DNA of 22,269 nucleotides from CAVWCW01 sp965365625. GTDB taxonomy: Bacteria; Pseudomonadota; Gammaproteobacteria; Chromatiales; Chromatiaceae. The stretch covers positions 1-22,269 of the forward strand of contig CBDUCL010000022.1 of NCBI GenBank assembly GCA_965365625.1, written 5' to 3'. Below are positions 8,076 through 14,364 of the stretch, in pieces. Under the pieces are notes generated by a model. That model saw only the letters and a list, made by a program, of their open reading frames with translations. It had not been told where the DNA came from and searched no databases. Each line of letters opens with the position of its first letter. The first letter of the stretch is position 1. The position numbers and the translations under genes are program-made.

Positions 8076-9206
8076 TCAGAGCCCGATCCCTTCGAAGAAG
8101 CGCTTAACCCCGTCCAGCCAAGAGGTGGATTGAGGACTGTGGCGATCACCGCCGTCTTGCATGGTCTGATCGAACTCCCGCAGGAGATCTTTTTGGCGCT
8201 CAGTCAGATGCACCGGGGTCTCCACCAACACCCTGCACAGGAGATCGCCCACCGGCCCGCCACGCACCGGCTTGACTCCCTTGCCGCGCATGCGGAACAG
8301 CTTGCCGCTCTGGGTGCCGGCGGGAATCTTCAACACCACCTTGCCGTCCAGGGTCGGCACCTCCAACTCGCCGCCCAGGGCGGCGGTGACGAAGCCGATC
8401 GGCACCTCGCAGAACAGGTGGCTGTCCTCACGTTGGAAGATCTCGTGGGGCTTGACCGCCACCTGCACGTAAAGATCTCCCGGCGGCGCCCCCGTGTCCC
8501 CGGCCTCGCCCTCGCCCGCGAGGCGGATGCGGTCGCCGGTATCGACCCCGGGCGGCACCTTGACCGACAGGGTCTTCTGCTCCTGCACCCGTCCCTGACC
8601 CTGGCAGGTGCCGCAGGGATCGGTGATCACCGTGCCGCGGCCGTGGCAGCGCGGACAGGTCTGTTGCACCGAGAAGAAGCCCTGTTGCATGCGCACCTGG
8701 CCGTGACCGTGGCAGGTGGGACAGGTCTCCGGGCTGCTCCCCTTCTTTGCCCCACTGCCGCCGCAGGTGTGGCACTCCACCAGGGAGGGAATGCGGATTT
8801 TGACCGTGGTGCCGGCCACTGCCTCTTCGAGGCTCAGCTCCAAGTTGTAGCGCAGGTCGGTCCCGCGGTGCGCACGGCCACCGCCGCGACCGCCGCCAAA
8901 GATATCGCCAAAGACGTCGCCGAAGATATCGCTAAAGCCCCCGGCCCCACCGCCAAATCCACCGGGGCCGCCGCCCATGGAGGGATCGATGCCGGCATGG
9001 CCGAACTGGTCATAGGCGGCCCGCTTTTTGGGGTCGGACAGAACCTCGTAGGCCTGCTTGGCTTCTTTGAATTTGGCCTCTCCCTCCTCTCCTGGATTGC
9101 GGTCGGGGTGGTACTTCATGGCCAACCGCCGGTAGGCCTTCTTCAGATCGGCCTCGCTGGCGTTCTTGCTGACCCCGAGGACCTCGTAAAAATCGCGATT
9201 TGACAT
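8076..9206 (-). CDS. dnaJ: Chaperone protein DnaJ (Hsp40)
   Basis: Co-chaperone that stimulates DnaK ATPase and delivers unfolded clients. The 376-residue type I protein has a J domain (1-70) with HPD at 33-35. A Gly/Phe-rich linker (about 76-113) contains three tandem D-I/V-F-G units. The four zinc-finger repeats are CHTCGGSG (145-152), CPTCHGHG (162-169), CPRCHGRG (184-191) and CGTCQGQG (198-205), followed by the C-terminal substrate domains. The ATG at 9206 is preferred over an in-frame GTG three codons upstream because it gives the family start MSNRDFYEVLG. It lies 134 bases after dnaK, with a strong hairpin between. Confidence 0.98.
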   Translation of the reverse strand: MSNRDFYEVLGVSKNASEADLKKAYRRLAMKYHPDRNPGEEGEAKFKEAKQAYEVLSDPKKRAAYDQFGHAGIDPSMGGGPGGFGGGAGGFSDIFGDVFGDIFGGGRGGGRAHRGTDLRYNLELSLEEAVAGTTVKIRIPSLVECHTCGGSGAKKGSSPETCPTCHGHGQVRMQQGFFSVQQTCPRCHGRGTVITDPCGTCQGQGRVQEQKTLSVKVPPGVDTGDRIRLAGEGEAGDTGAPPGDLYVQVAVKPHEIFQREDSHLFCEVPIGFVTAALGGELEVPTLDGKVVLKIPAGTQSGKLFRMRGKGVKPVRGGPVGDLLCRVLVETPVHLTERQKDLLREFDQTMQDGGDRHSPQSTSWLDGVKRFFEGIGL

Positions 9207-9296
9207 ACTACCCACTCAGCGCTGCGGCAAGCTGTGGCTTGGAAACACAAAGACGCGCAGGCGCGGAGAACCGCGGCTGCACGCCCTGGAGCCCGC

Positions 9297-9338
9297 CCGA
9301 GGGACCCGGCCGCCGGCATTGGCGGCCGGGTCCCTCGG
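9297..9338 (-). other. 18-bp perfect hairpin between dnaK and dnaJ
   Basis: Arms at 9297-9314 and 9321-9338 are exact reverse complements over 18 bases, with a six-base loop (9315-9320). The hairpin begins two bases after the dnaK stop. It is very GC-rich and has no T-run on either side, so it is not a classical intrinsic terminator. It is well placed to protect the dnaK mRNA 3' end or to attenuate transcription into dnaJ, giving more DnaK than DnaJ. Confidence 0.8.
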
Positions 9339-9340
9339 CG

Positions 9341-11272
9341 TTACTTCTTGTCGTCCTTGACCTCTTCGAATTCGGCATCCACTACATCGTCGCCACCCGC
9401 AGAGGCGCCGGACTCGGCGTCGCCCGAGCCCGCTTCCGCCCCGGCCTCTGCGCCCTTCTGGGCGTAGAGCCGCTCCGCCATTTTAGCGGAGGCGTCGGTC
9501 AGGGCCTTGGTCTTGGCCTCGATGGCGTCCTTGTCTTCGCCCTTCATGGCCTCTTCCAGTTCCTTGATGGCGGTCTCGATATTCGTCTTTTCGTCGGCCT
9601 CCAACTTGTCGCCCAGTTCTTCCATGGACTTGCGAGTGGCGTGGATCATGGTATCGGCCTGGTTGCGAGCGCTGACCAGTTCGTGGAAACGCTTGTCGTC
9701 CTCCGCGTGGGCCTCGGCATCGCGCACCATGCGATCGATCTCGTCGTCGCTGAGGCCGGAAGAGGCCTTGATTACGATCGATTGCTCCTTGCCGGTCGCC
9801 TTGTCCTTGGCGTTGACGTGCATGATCCCGTTGGCGTCGATGTCGAACTTGACCTCGATCTGCGGTACGCCGCGCGGCGCCGGCGGAATGTCGCTGAGAT
9901 CGAAGCGGCCCAGGGACTTGTTGTCGCCCGCACGCTCTCGCTCGCCCTGCAGCACATGGACGGTCACGGCCGACTGGTTGTCGTCGGCGGTGGAGAACAC
10001 CTGCGAGGCCGAGGTCGGGATGGTGGTGTTCTTCTCGATCAGCTTGGTCATCACCCCGCCCAGGGTCTCGATGCCCAGCGACAGGGGAGTGACGTCGAGC
10101 AACAACACGTCCTTGACCTGGCCGCCCAGCACCCCGCCCTGGATGGCGGCGCCGATGGCTACCGCCTCGTCGGGATTCACATCCTTGCGCGGCTCCTTGC
10201 CGAAGAAGCTCTTGACCTTGTCCTGCACCATCGGCATGCGAGTCTGGCCGCCGACCAGGATCACCTCGTCGATGTCATTGGTGCCGATTCCGGCGTCCTT
10301 GAGCGCGGTGCGGCAGGGCGCGATGGTGCGTTCTACCAACTCCTCCACCAGACTCTCCAGCTTGGCCCGGTTGAGCTTGATATTGAGATGTTTGGGCCCG
10401 CTCTGGTCCGCGGTGATGTAGGGCAGATTGATGTCGGTCTGCTGGCTCGAGCTGAGTTCGATCTTGGCCTTCTCCGCTGCCTCTTTCAGGCGCTGCAGGG
10501 CCAACGGGTCGTTGCGCAGATTGACGCCCTGATCTTTCTTGAACTGCTCCACCAGGTAGTCAATGACCCGCATGTCGAAGTCTTCACCGCCCAGGAAGGT
10601 GTCGCCGTTGGTGGACAACACCTCGAACTGATGCTCGCCCTCGACCTCGGCGATCTCGATAATGGAGATATCGAAGGTACCGCCGCCCAAATCGAACACC
10701 GCCAACTTCTGATCGCCACGCTTTTTATCCATGCCGTAGGCAAGGGCAGCGGCGGTGGGTTCGTCGATAATGCGCTTGACCTCCAGGCCGGCGATGCGTC
10801 CCGCGTCCTTGGTGGCCTGGCGCTGCGAGTCGTTAAAGTAGGCCGGCACGGTGATCACCGCCTCGCGCACCTCTTCGCCCAGGTAGTCCTCTGCGGTCTT
10901 GCGCATCTTCTGCAGCACCTTGGCAGAGATCTCCGGGGGCGCGGTCTTCTTGCCGTTGACCTCAACCCAGGCGTCACCGTTATCAGCCTTTACGATCTTG
11001 TACGGCACCATGGAGATGTCGCGCTGCACCACGTCGTCAGTAAATTTACGACCGATCAGCCGCTTGATGGCAAACAACGTGTGAGAGGGGTTGGTCACCG
11101 CCTGGCGCTTGGCCGACTGACCCACCAGCACCTCGCCGTCATCGGCGAAGGCCACAATGGATGGAGTGGTGCGGTCACCTTCGGCGTTTTCGATCACCCG
11201 GGTCTTGTCCCCTTCCATGACCGCCACGCAGGAGTTCGTGGTACCCAGGTCGATTCCGATGATCTTGCCCAT
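9341..11272 (-). CDS. dnaK: Chaperone protein DnaK (Hsp70)
   Basis: Central ATP-dependent Hsp70 chaperone, 643 residues, full length. It opens with MGKIIGIDLGTTNSCVAV (phosphate-1 loop) and continues with the ATPase signatures FDLGGGTFDISI and VILVGGQTRMP. Next come the interdomain linker VLLLDVTPLSLGIETLGG and the substrate-binding domain, followed by the helical lid and an acidic C-terminus ending EEVKDDKK, close to the EEVKDKK tail of E. coli. A GGAG site is about 10 bases upstream of the ATG. It follows grpE by 78 bases, a gap that holds a candidate sigma-32 promoter and a repeated leader motif. Part of hrcA-grpE-dnaK-dnaJ. Confidence 0.99.
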   Translation of the reverse strand: MGKIIGIDLGTTNSCVAVMEGDKTRVIENAEGDRTTPSIVAFADDGEVLVGQSAKRQAVTNPSHTLFAIKRLIGRKFTDDVVQRDISMVPYKIVKADNGDAWVEVNGKKTAPPEISAKVLQKMRKTAEDYLGEEVREAVITVPAYFNDSQRQATKDAGRIAGLEVKRIIDEPTAAALAYGMDKKRGDQKLAVFDLGGGTFDISIIEIAEVEGEHQFEVLSTNGDTFLGGEDFDMRVIDYLVEQFKKDQGVNLRNDPLALQRLKEAAEKAKIELSSSQQTDINLPYITADQSGPKHLNIKLNRAKLESLVEELVERTIAPCRTALKDAGIGTNDIDEVILVGGQTRMPMVQDKVKSFFGKEPRKDVNPDEAVAIGAAIQGGVLGGQVKDVLLLDVTPLSLGIETLGGVMTKLIEKNTTIPTSASQVFSTADDNQSAVTVHVLQGERERAGDNKSLGRFDLSDIPPAPRGVPQIEVKFDIDANGIMHVNAKDKATGKEQSIVIKASSGLSDDEIDRMVRDAEAHAEDDKRFHELVSARNQADTMIHATRKSMEELGDKLEADEKTNIETAIKELEEAMKGEDKDAIEAKTKALTDASAKMAERLYAQKGAEAGAEAGSGDAESGASAGGDDVVDAEFEEVKDDKK

Positions 11273-11273
11273 G

Positions 11274-11302
11274 TCTGAATTTCTCCGCTCTGAATTCTGA
11301 AT
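11274..11302 (-). repeat. Three copies of ATTCAGA in the dnaK leader
   Basis: On the minus strand the heptamer ATTCAGA occurs at 11296-11302, 11289-11295 (in tandem) and 11274-11280, the last ending one base before the ATG. The GGAG ribosome binding site lies between the second and third copies. The 12-base string CAGAATTCAGAG (11288-11299) is repeated exactly in the grpE leader at 12005-12016. Confidence 0.6.
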
Positions 11303-11320
11303 TTTGTTGACCGTTCTTTG

Positions 11321-11349
11321 AGTTGGGGCGAAACCCCGGCCATTTCAAG
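11321..11349 (-). promoter_or_regulatory. Candidate sigma-32 promoter upstream of dnaK
   Basis: On the minus strand CTTGAAA (11343-11349), starting just after the grpE stop, is followed after 14 bases by CCCCAACT (11321-11328). The heat-shock sigma consensus is CTTGAAA, 11-16 bases, then CCCCATNT; the -35 is exact and six of seven defined -10 positions match. Transcription would start near 11314, about 42 bases before the dnaK ATG. The CCCC of the -10 also pairs with a GGGG in the spacer, which may be incidental. Confidence 0.6.
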
Positions 11350-11350
11350 G

Positions 11351-11995
11351 CTATTCGGCGCCAGCCGGCTTCTGCGACACCATAACCATCGCCGGGCGCA
11401 CCAACCGGCCGTTGAGCAGGTAGCCCTTCTGGACCACCGCCACCACGGTGTTGGGGGGCACATCGTCACGCGGCTGCATCGACATCGCCTGGTGCAGTTC
11501 CGGATTGAACGGTTCGCCCTCGGGGTTCACCGCCTCCACATTGAACTTGCCGAGGGCGTCGAGCAGCAGCTTGAGGGTAAGCTCGCTGCCCTCGCGCAGC
11601 TTGGCCACGTTGGCGGCATCGTCAGCGGCGGCGTTGAGCCCCAACTCCATGCTGTCGACCACCGGCAACAGGGCCTCGATTAGGCCGTTGAGGGCGAACT
11701 TGCGGGTCTTTTCCAGGTCCATTTCGTGGCGGCGGCGCAGGTTCTCCAGGTCCGCCTGGGCACGCACCGACCGGTTCCAATTTTCCTCCGCCTTGGCCTG
11801 GGCTTCGCGCAGCAGCTGACCTAACGCCTCCGGGCTGGGGACCTCAGCCTCGGCAGAGTCCGCGGCCTCGGCCGCAGCCGCGGACTCCGCTGCTGGATCC
11901 TGGGACTCGACCGAGGACGACTCGGTGTTCGGGGTTTGCAATTCCGGCTCCGCGGTCTGCGATGCCGAGGACTCCGGCTGCGGTTGCTTATCCAT
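11351..11995 (-). CDS. grpE: Nucleotide exchange factor GrpE
   Basis: Releases ADP from DnaK and acts as a thermosensor. The 214-residue product has a low-complexity acidic N-terminus rich in Ser, Glu and Ala (about 1-55), a long coiled-coil helix (about 60-105, with LENLRRRHEMDLEKTRKFA), and the C-terminal beta domain. The latter carries the GrpE signature FNPELHQAMSMQPRDDVPP and ends NGRLVRPAMVMV. The frame is open far upstream into the hrcA gap, but that part is arginine-rich nonsense. The ATG at 11995 gives MDKQPQPESS and has an AGAGGT site about eight bases before it. It lies between hrcA (137 bases) and dnaK (78 bases). Confidence 0.96.
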   Translation of the reverse strand: MDKQPQPESSASQTAEPELQTPNTESSSVESQDPAAESAAAAEAADSAEAEVPSPEALGQLLREAQAKAEENWNRSVRAQADLENLRRRHEMDLEKTRKFALNGLIEALLPVVDSMELGLNAAADDAANVAKLREGSELTLKLLLDALGKFNVEAVNPEGEPFNPELHQAMSMQPRDDVPPNTVVAVVQKGYLLNGRLVRPAMVMVSQKPAGAE

Positions 11996-12081
11996 ACCTG
12001 CTACCTCTGAATTCTGGGCCAACTTGGTGATGCCGGGTCGGGCCGCTGCTCGCAAACAAGCTGCGGATGCCCCACACGGGC

Positions 12082-12106
12082 CAGGGCCCGCGGGCCACCG
12101 GCCCTG
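12082..12106 (-). other. Hairpin in the grpE leader
   Basis: CAGGGCC (12082-12088) and GGCCCTG (12100-12106) are perfect 7-bp arms with an 11-base loop. This lies in the 137-base hrcA-grpE gap, downstream of the predicted sigma-32 start. There is no T-run. It could be an mRNA processing or stability element; function is not shown. Confidence 0.4.
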
Positions 12107-12120
12107 CAACTGATCCCCCA

Positions 12121-12148
12121 TGTTGGGGATGGTTATCGGTGTTTCAAG
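12121..12148 (-). promoter_or_regulatory. Candidate sigma-32 promoter upstream of grpE
   Basis: On the minus strand CTTGAAA (12142-12148), formed by the last codons of hrcA, is followed after 13 bases by CCCCAACA (12121-12128). The -35 is an exact heat-shock consensus match and the -10 matches five of seven defined positions. Transcription would begin near 12114 and give a leader of about 118 bases before grpE. The -10 lies inside a short palindrome, ATCCCC/GGGGAT (12113-12130), which could affect access or be chance. Confidence 0.55.
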
Positions 12149-13188
12149 GCCGCGCCCAGCAATCGGGCGGTGATATCGACGATCGGGATTACCCGTCCGT
12201 AGGCCATACGGGTCGGACCGATCACACCCAACACCCCGACTACCTGATCGTCGATCTCGTAGGGAGCAGTCACCAGGCTGCAGTCGTCGAGCAAGCGGTA
12301 GCCGGACTCCTCGCCGATGAAGATCTGCACGCCTTCGGCCTGCATGCATTTGTCGAGCAGGTGCAGAATCTCGTGCTTCTCGGTAAAGGCGTCGAACAAC
12401 CGACGTAGGCGTTCCATGCTGGCCAGCTCGTTAAAACCCATCAAATTCGTCTGGCCGGCAATCAGATAATCGTCTTTGGCGCCTGCCGCATCAAATACCC
12501 GGCCCGCCATCTCCAGGGCCTGGCGCATCAGCAGATCCATGTGATCGCGGGTGGCCCGCAATTCCTCTAACAACCGCTCGCGTACATTGCGCATGTCCTG
12601 GCCGCTGAAGGTCTCGTTGAGGTAATTGGCCGCCTGCTGCAGTTGCGCATCGGAGAAGCCCCGTTCGACCTGGATGATCCGGTTATGAACCTCGCCTTCG
12701 CTGTTCACCAGAATGGTGAGCACTCGCTGCCCGGACAACCGCAGGAACTCGATCTGGCGAAAGCTGCTGCGCTCGCGCCGCGGCAGGGTTACTACTCCGG
12801 CCATACGAGTGATGCCCGAGAGCAGGTTGGACACCGCCTCCAGCACCTCGGGACCCTCCGCACCCGATGCCAGGCGGCTGCGGATCTCCTCGACCTCCTT
12901 GCTCTCCAGCGGCTTGAGGGTGAGCAGATTGTCGACGAAAAGGCGCATGCCCGTGGCAGTCGGTATGCGCCCGGCAGAGGTGTGGGGGGAGGCCACCAGA
13001 CCCATTTCTTCGAGGTCGGACATAATGTTCCGCACCGTCGCCGGGCTCAGGTCCAGCCCGGCGTCCCGGGCCAGGGTGCGCGAACCCACCGGCTGGCCGT
13101 CGCGGATGTAGCGCTCTACCAGCACCTTGAGGAAGTACTGAGCGCGTTCGTTGACCTGGCTGCTGCTGAGGGGGTTGCGGGTGGTCAC
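12133..13188 (-). CDS. hrcA: Heat-inducible transcription repressor HrcA
   Basis: Binds CIRCE operators and represses chaperone operons; its activity depends on GroEL in the systems studied. The 351-residue protein has an N-terminal winged helix (about 8-80) with GSRTLARDAGLDLSPATVRN and the conserved PHTSAGRIPT segment, then the GAF-like and dimerisation regions and the C-terminal VIGPTRMAYGRVIPIVD. The length is normal. The start is GTG with no ideal site close by; a GGA lies about 10 bases upstream. It is the first gene of the chaperone cluster, and a CIRCE element sits 47 bases before it, so it should be autoregulated. hrcA is absent from enterics but known in some gammaproteobacterial lineages. 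Confidence 0.97.
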   Translation of the reverse strand: MTTRNPLSSSQVNERAQYFLKVLVERYIRDGQPVGSRTLARDAGLDLSPATVRNIMSDLEEMGLVASPHTSAGRIPTATGMRLFVDNLLTLKPLESKEVEEIRSRLASGAEGPEVLEAVSNLLSGITRMAGVVTLPRRERSSFRQIEFLRLSGQRVLTILVNSEGEVHNRIIQVERGFSDAQLQQAANYLNETFSGQDMRNVRERLLEELRATRDHMDLLMRQALEMAGRVFDAAGAKDDYLIAGQTNLMGFNELASMERLRRLFDAFTEKHEILHLLDKCMQAEGVQIFIGEESGYRLLDDCSLVTAPYEIDDQVVGVLGVIGPTRMAYGRVIPIVDITARLLGAALKHR

Positions 13189-13234
13189 CTTGCCAATTCC
13201 GATCCTCGTCGCTGGAGGGTTAATGTGGGATAAA

Positions 13235-13261
13235 CTGGCACTCGGCTCGAACGAGTGCTAG
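13235..13261. promoter_or_regulatory. CIRCE operator for HrcA
   Basis: CTGGCACTC (13235-13243), a nine-base spacer (13244-13252), then GAGTGCTAG (13253-13261). The CIRCE consensus is TTAGCACTC-N9-GAGTGCTAA; the halves match 7 of 9 and 8 of 9 positions and the spacer is exactly nine. It sits between the hrcA -10 hexamer and the hrcA start codon, covering the predicted transcription start, the classical position for HrcA repression. Confidence 0.93.
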
Positions 13262-13267
13262 CCGGCA

Positions 13268-13296
13268 AACCTACCAACTGGTCCAGCGCCTGTCAA
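13268..13296 (-). promoter_or_regulatory. Sigma-70 promoter of the hrcA operon
   Basis: On the minus strand a perfect TTGACA (13291-13296) is followed by a 17-base spacer and TAGGTT (13268-13273). The start would fall near 13261, at the edge of the CIRCE element. The good -35, ideal spacing and operator placement support each other; the -10 is weak. Confidence 0.7.
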
Positions 13297-13381
13297 GAAA
13301 CCGGTCTGCAACCGAATGAGAACCCGAAATTTTCATTAAAATCAATAGATTCCTGATTCCGGTGAGAATTGAGGGCGCCCC

Positions 13382-13411
13382 TTGGCGCAGGCCGCTCCGG
13401 CGTGCTAATGT
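13382..13411 (+). promoter_or_regulatory. Possible promoter for nadK-recN
   Basis: TTGGCG (13382-13387), 18 bases, then TAATGT (13406-13411), 54 bases before the nadK start. Both hexamers are imperfect. The 276-base region between hrcA and nadK must contain divergent promoters; this is the best plus-strand candidate I see. An AT-rich stretch lies at 13326-13360. Confidence 0.3.
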
Positions 13412-13464
13412 CCTCGGATAGGGGCAACTTCGGCATCCGCGAGCCCCGCCCCGCGGCAGGATCG

Positions 13465-14355
13465 ATGCAGCGAATGACAGCAATATTTCAACGTGTGGGC
13501 CTGATCGGCAAGCATGGCGACCCCAGCGTCAAGGAGCGCGTGCTCGGCCTCGGCGCGTTCCTCCAACAGCGGGGCCACCAAGTCCTGCTGGAGGAACAGA
13601 CGGCACAGCTCCTCAACAGGCACCGCCCGGCAACCGCACCGCTGCCGATTATCGCCCGCGACAGCGATCTGGTGATCGTGGTCGGCGGCGACGGCACCCT
13701 GCTGCACGCCGCGCGCGCATTGGCCGCCCACAACGTTCCCCTGGTCGGAGTCAATCTGGGGCGCCTGGGGTTCCTGACGGATGTTTCCCCGGAGCACATG
13801 CTGGAGGGCCTGGAGCAGATCCTGGCCGGCGCCTACGAGGAAGAACAACGCTTTCTGCTGCAGGCCCGCATCGGTACCGACAGCGATCCGGGCAAGCCCC
13901 AACTGGCGCTCAACGACGTGGTGCTGCACAAGTGGAACATCGCCCGCATGATCGAGTTCGAGACCTATGTGGATGACCGCTTCGTCGGCTCCCAACGCTC
14001 GGACGGACTGATCGTCTCCACTCCGACCGGCTCCACCGCCTACGCGCTGTCCGGCGGCGGCCCGCTGATGACCCCCGAACTCAATGCCATGGTGCTGGTG
14101 CCTATCTGCCCCCATACCCTTAGCAATCGGCCGATCGTGATCGGCGGCGACAGCCGGGTAGAGATCCGGATCTGTCCGGCTCACCACGACCATGTGCGGG
14201 TGACCTGCGACGGCCAAACCAATATGCCGGTGGGGCGCCAGCAGGTCCTTCACATCCGCAAGGACGAGCACCGGATCCGCCTAATCCACCCCAGCGGCCA
14301 TGATCATTACAACATCTTGCGCGCCAAGCTCGGTTGGGGCGGGCGCCCCAAGTAG
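13465..14355 (+). CDS. nadK: NAD kinase
   Basis: Phosphorylates NAD to NADP using ATP or polyphosphate. The 296-residue product carries the GGDGT motif (74-78) in VVGGDGTLLHAAR, then GRLGFLTD (about 99-106), the NAD-binding NDVV (150-153), and STPTGSTAYALSGGGP (185-200). It is full length for a bacterial enzyme. The frame is open back to 13369, but those residues are not family-like. The start is ATG at 13465 (AGGA three bases upstream) or ATG at 13474, which gives a more typical N-terminus but a long spacing. It diverges from hrcA and is followed nine bases later by recN, so the two form an operon. Confidence 0.95.
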   Translation: MQRMTAIFQRVGLIGKHGDPSVKERVLGLGAFLQQRGHQVLLEEQTAQLLNRHRPATAPLPIIARDSDLVIVVGGDGTLLHAARALAAHNVPLVGVNLGRLGFLTDVSPEHMLEGLEQILAGAYEEEQRFLLQARIGTDSDPGKPQLALNDVVLHKWNIARMIEFETYVDDRFVGSQRSDGLIVSTPTGSTAYALSGGGPLMTPELNAMVLVPICPHTLSNRPIVIGGDSRVEIRICPAHHDHVRVTCDGQTNMPVGRQQVLHIRKDEHRIRLIHPSGHDHYNILRAKLGWGGRPK

Positions 14356-14364
14356 TCGACAGCC

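Noticed and set aside
8876..8960. Short direct repeats in dnaJ
   Set aside because: They encode the D-I/V-F-G repeats of the Gly/Phe linker, normal for DnaJ.
9200..11278. A 692-codon open frame on the plus strand opposite dnaK
   Set aside because: Long antisense frames opposite dnaK are a known effect of codon bias in GC-rich genes. The translation is His/Gly/Leu-rich and resembles no family, whereas dnaK on the other strand is unmistakable.
11996..12349. N-terminal extension of grpE by 118 codons
   Set aside because: The extension is arginine-rich, overlaps hrcA, and is unlike any GrpE; the ATG at 11995 has a good ribosome binding site.
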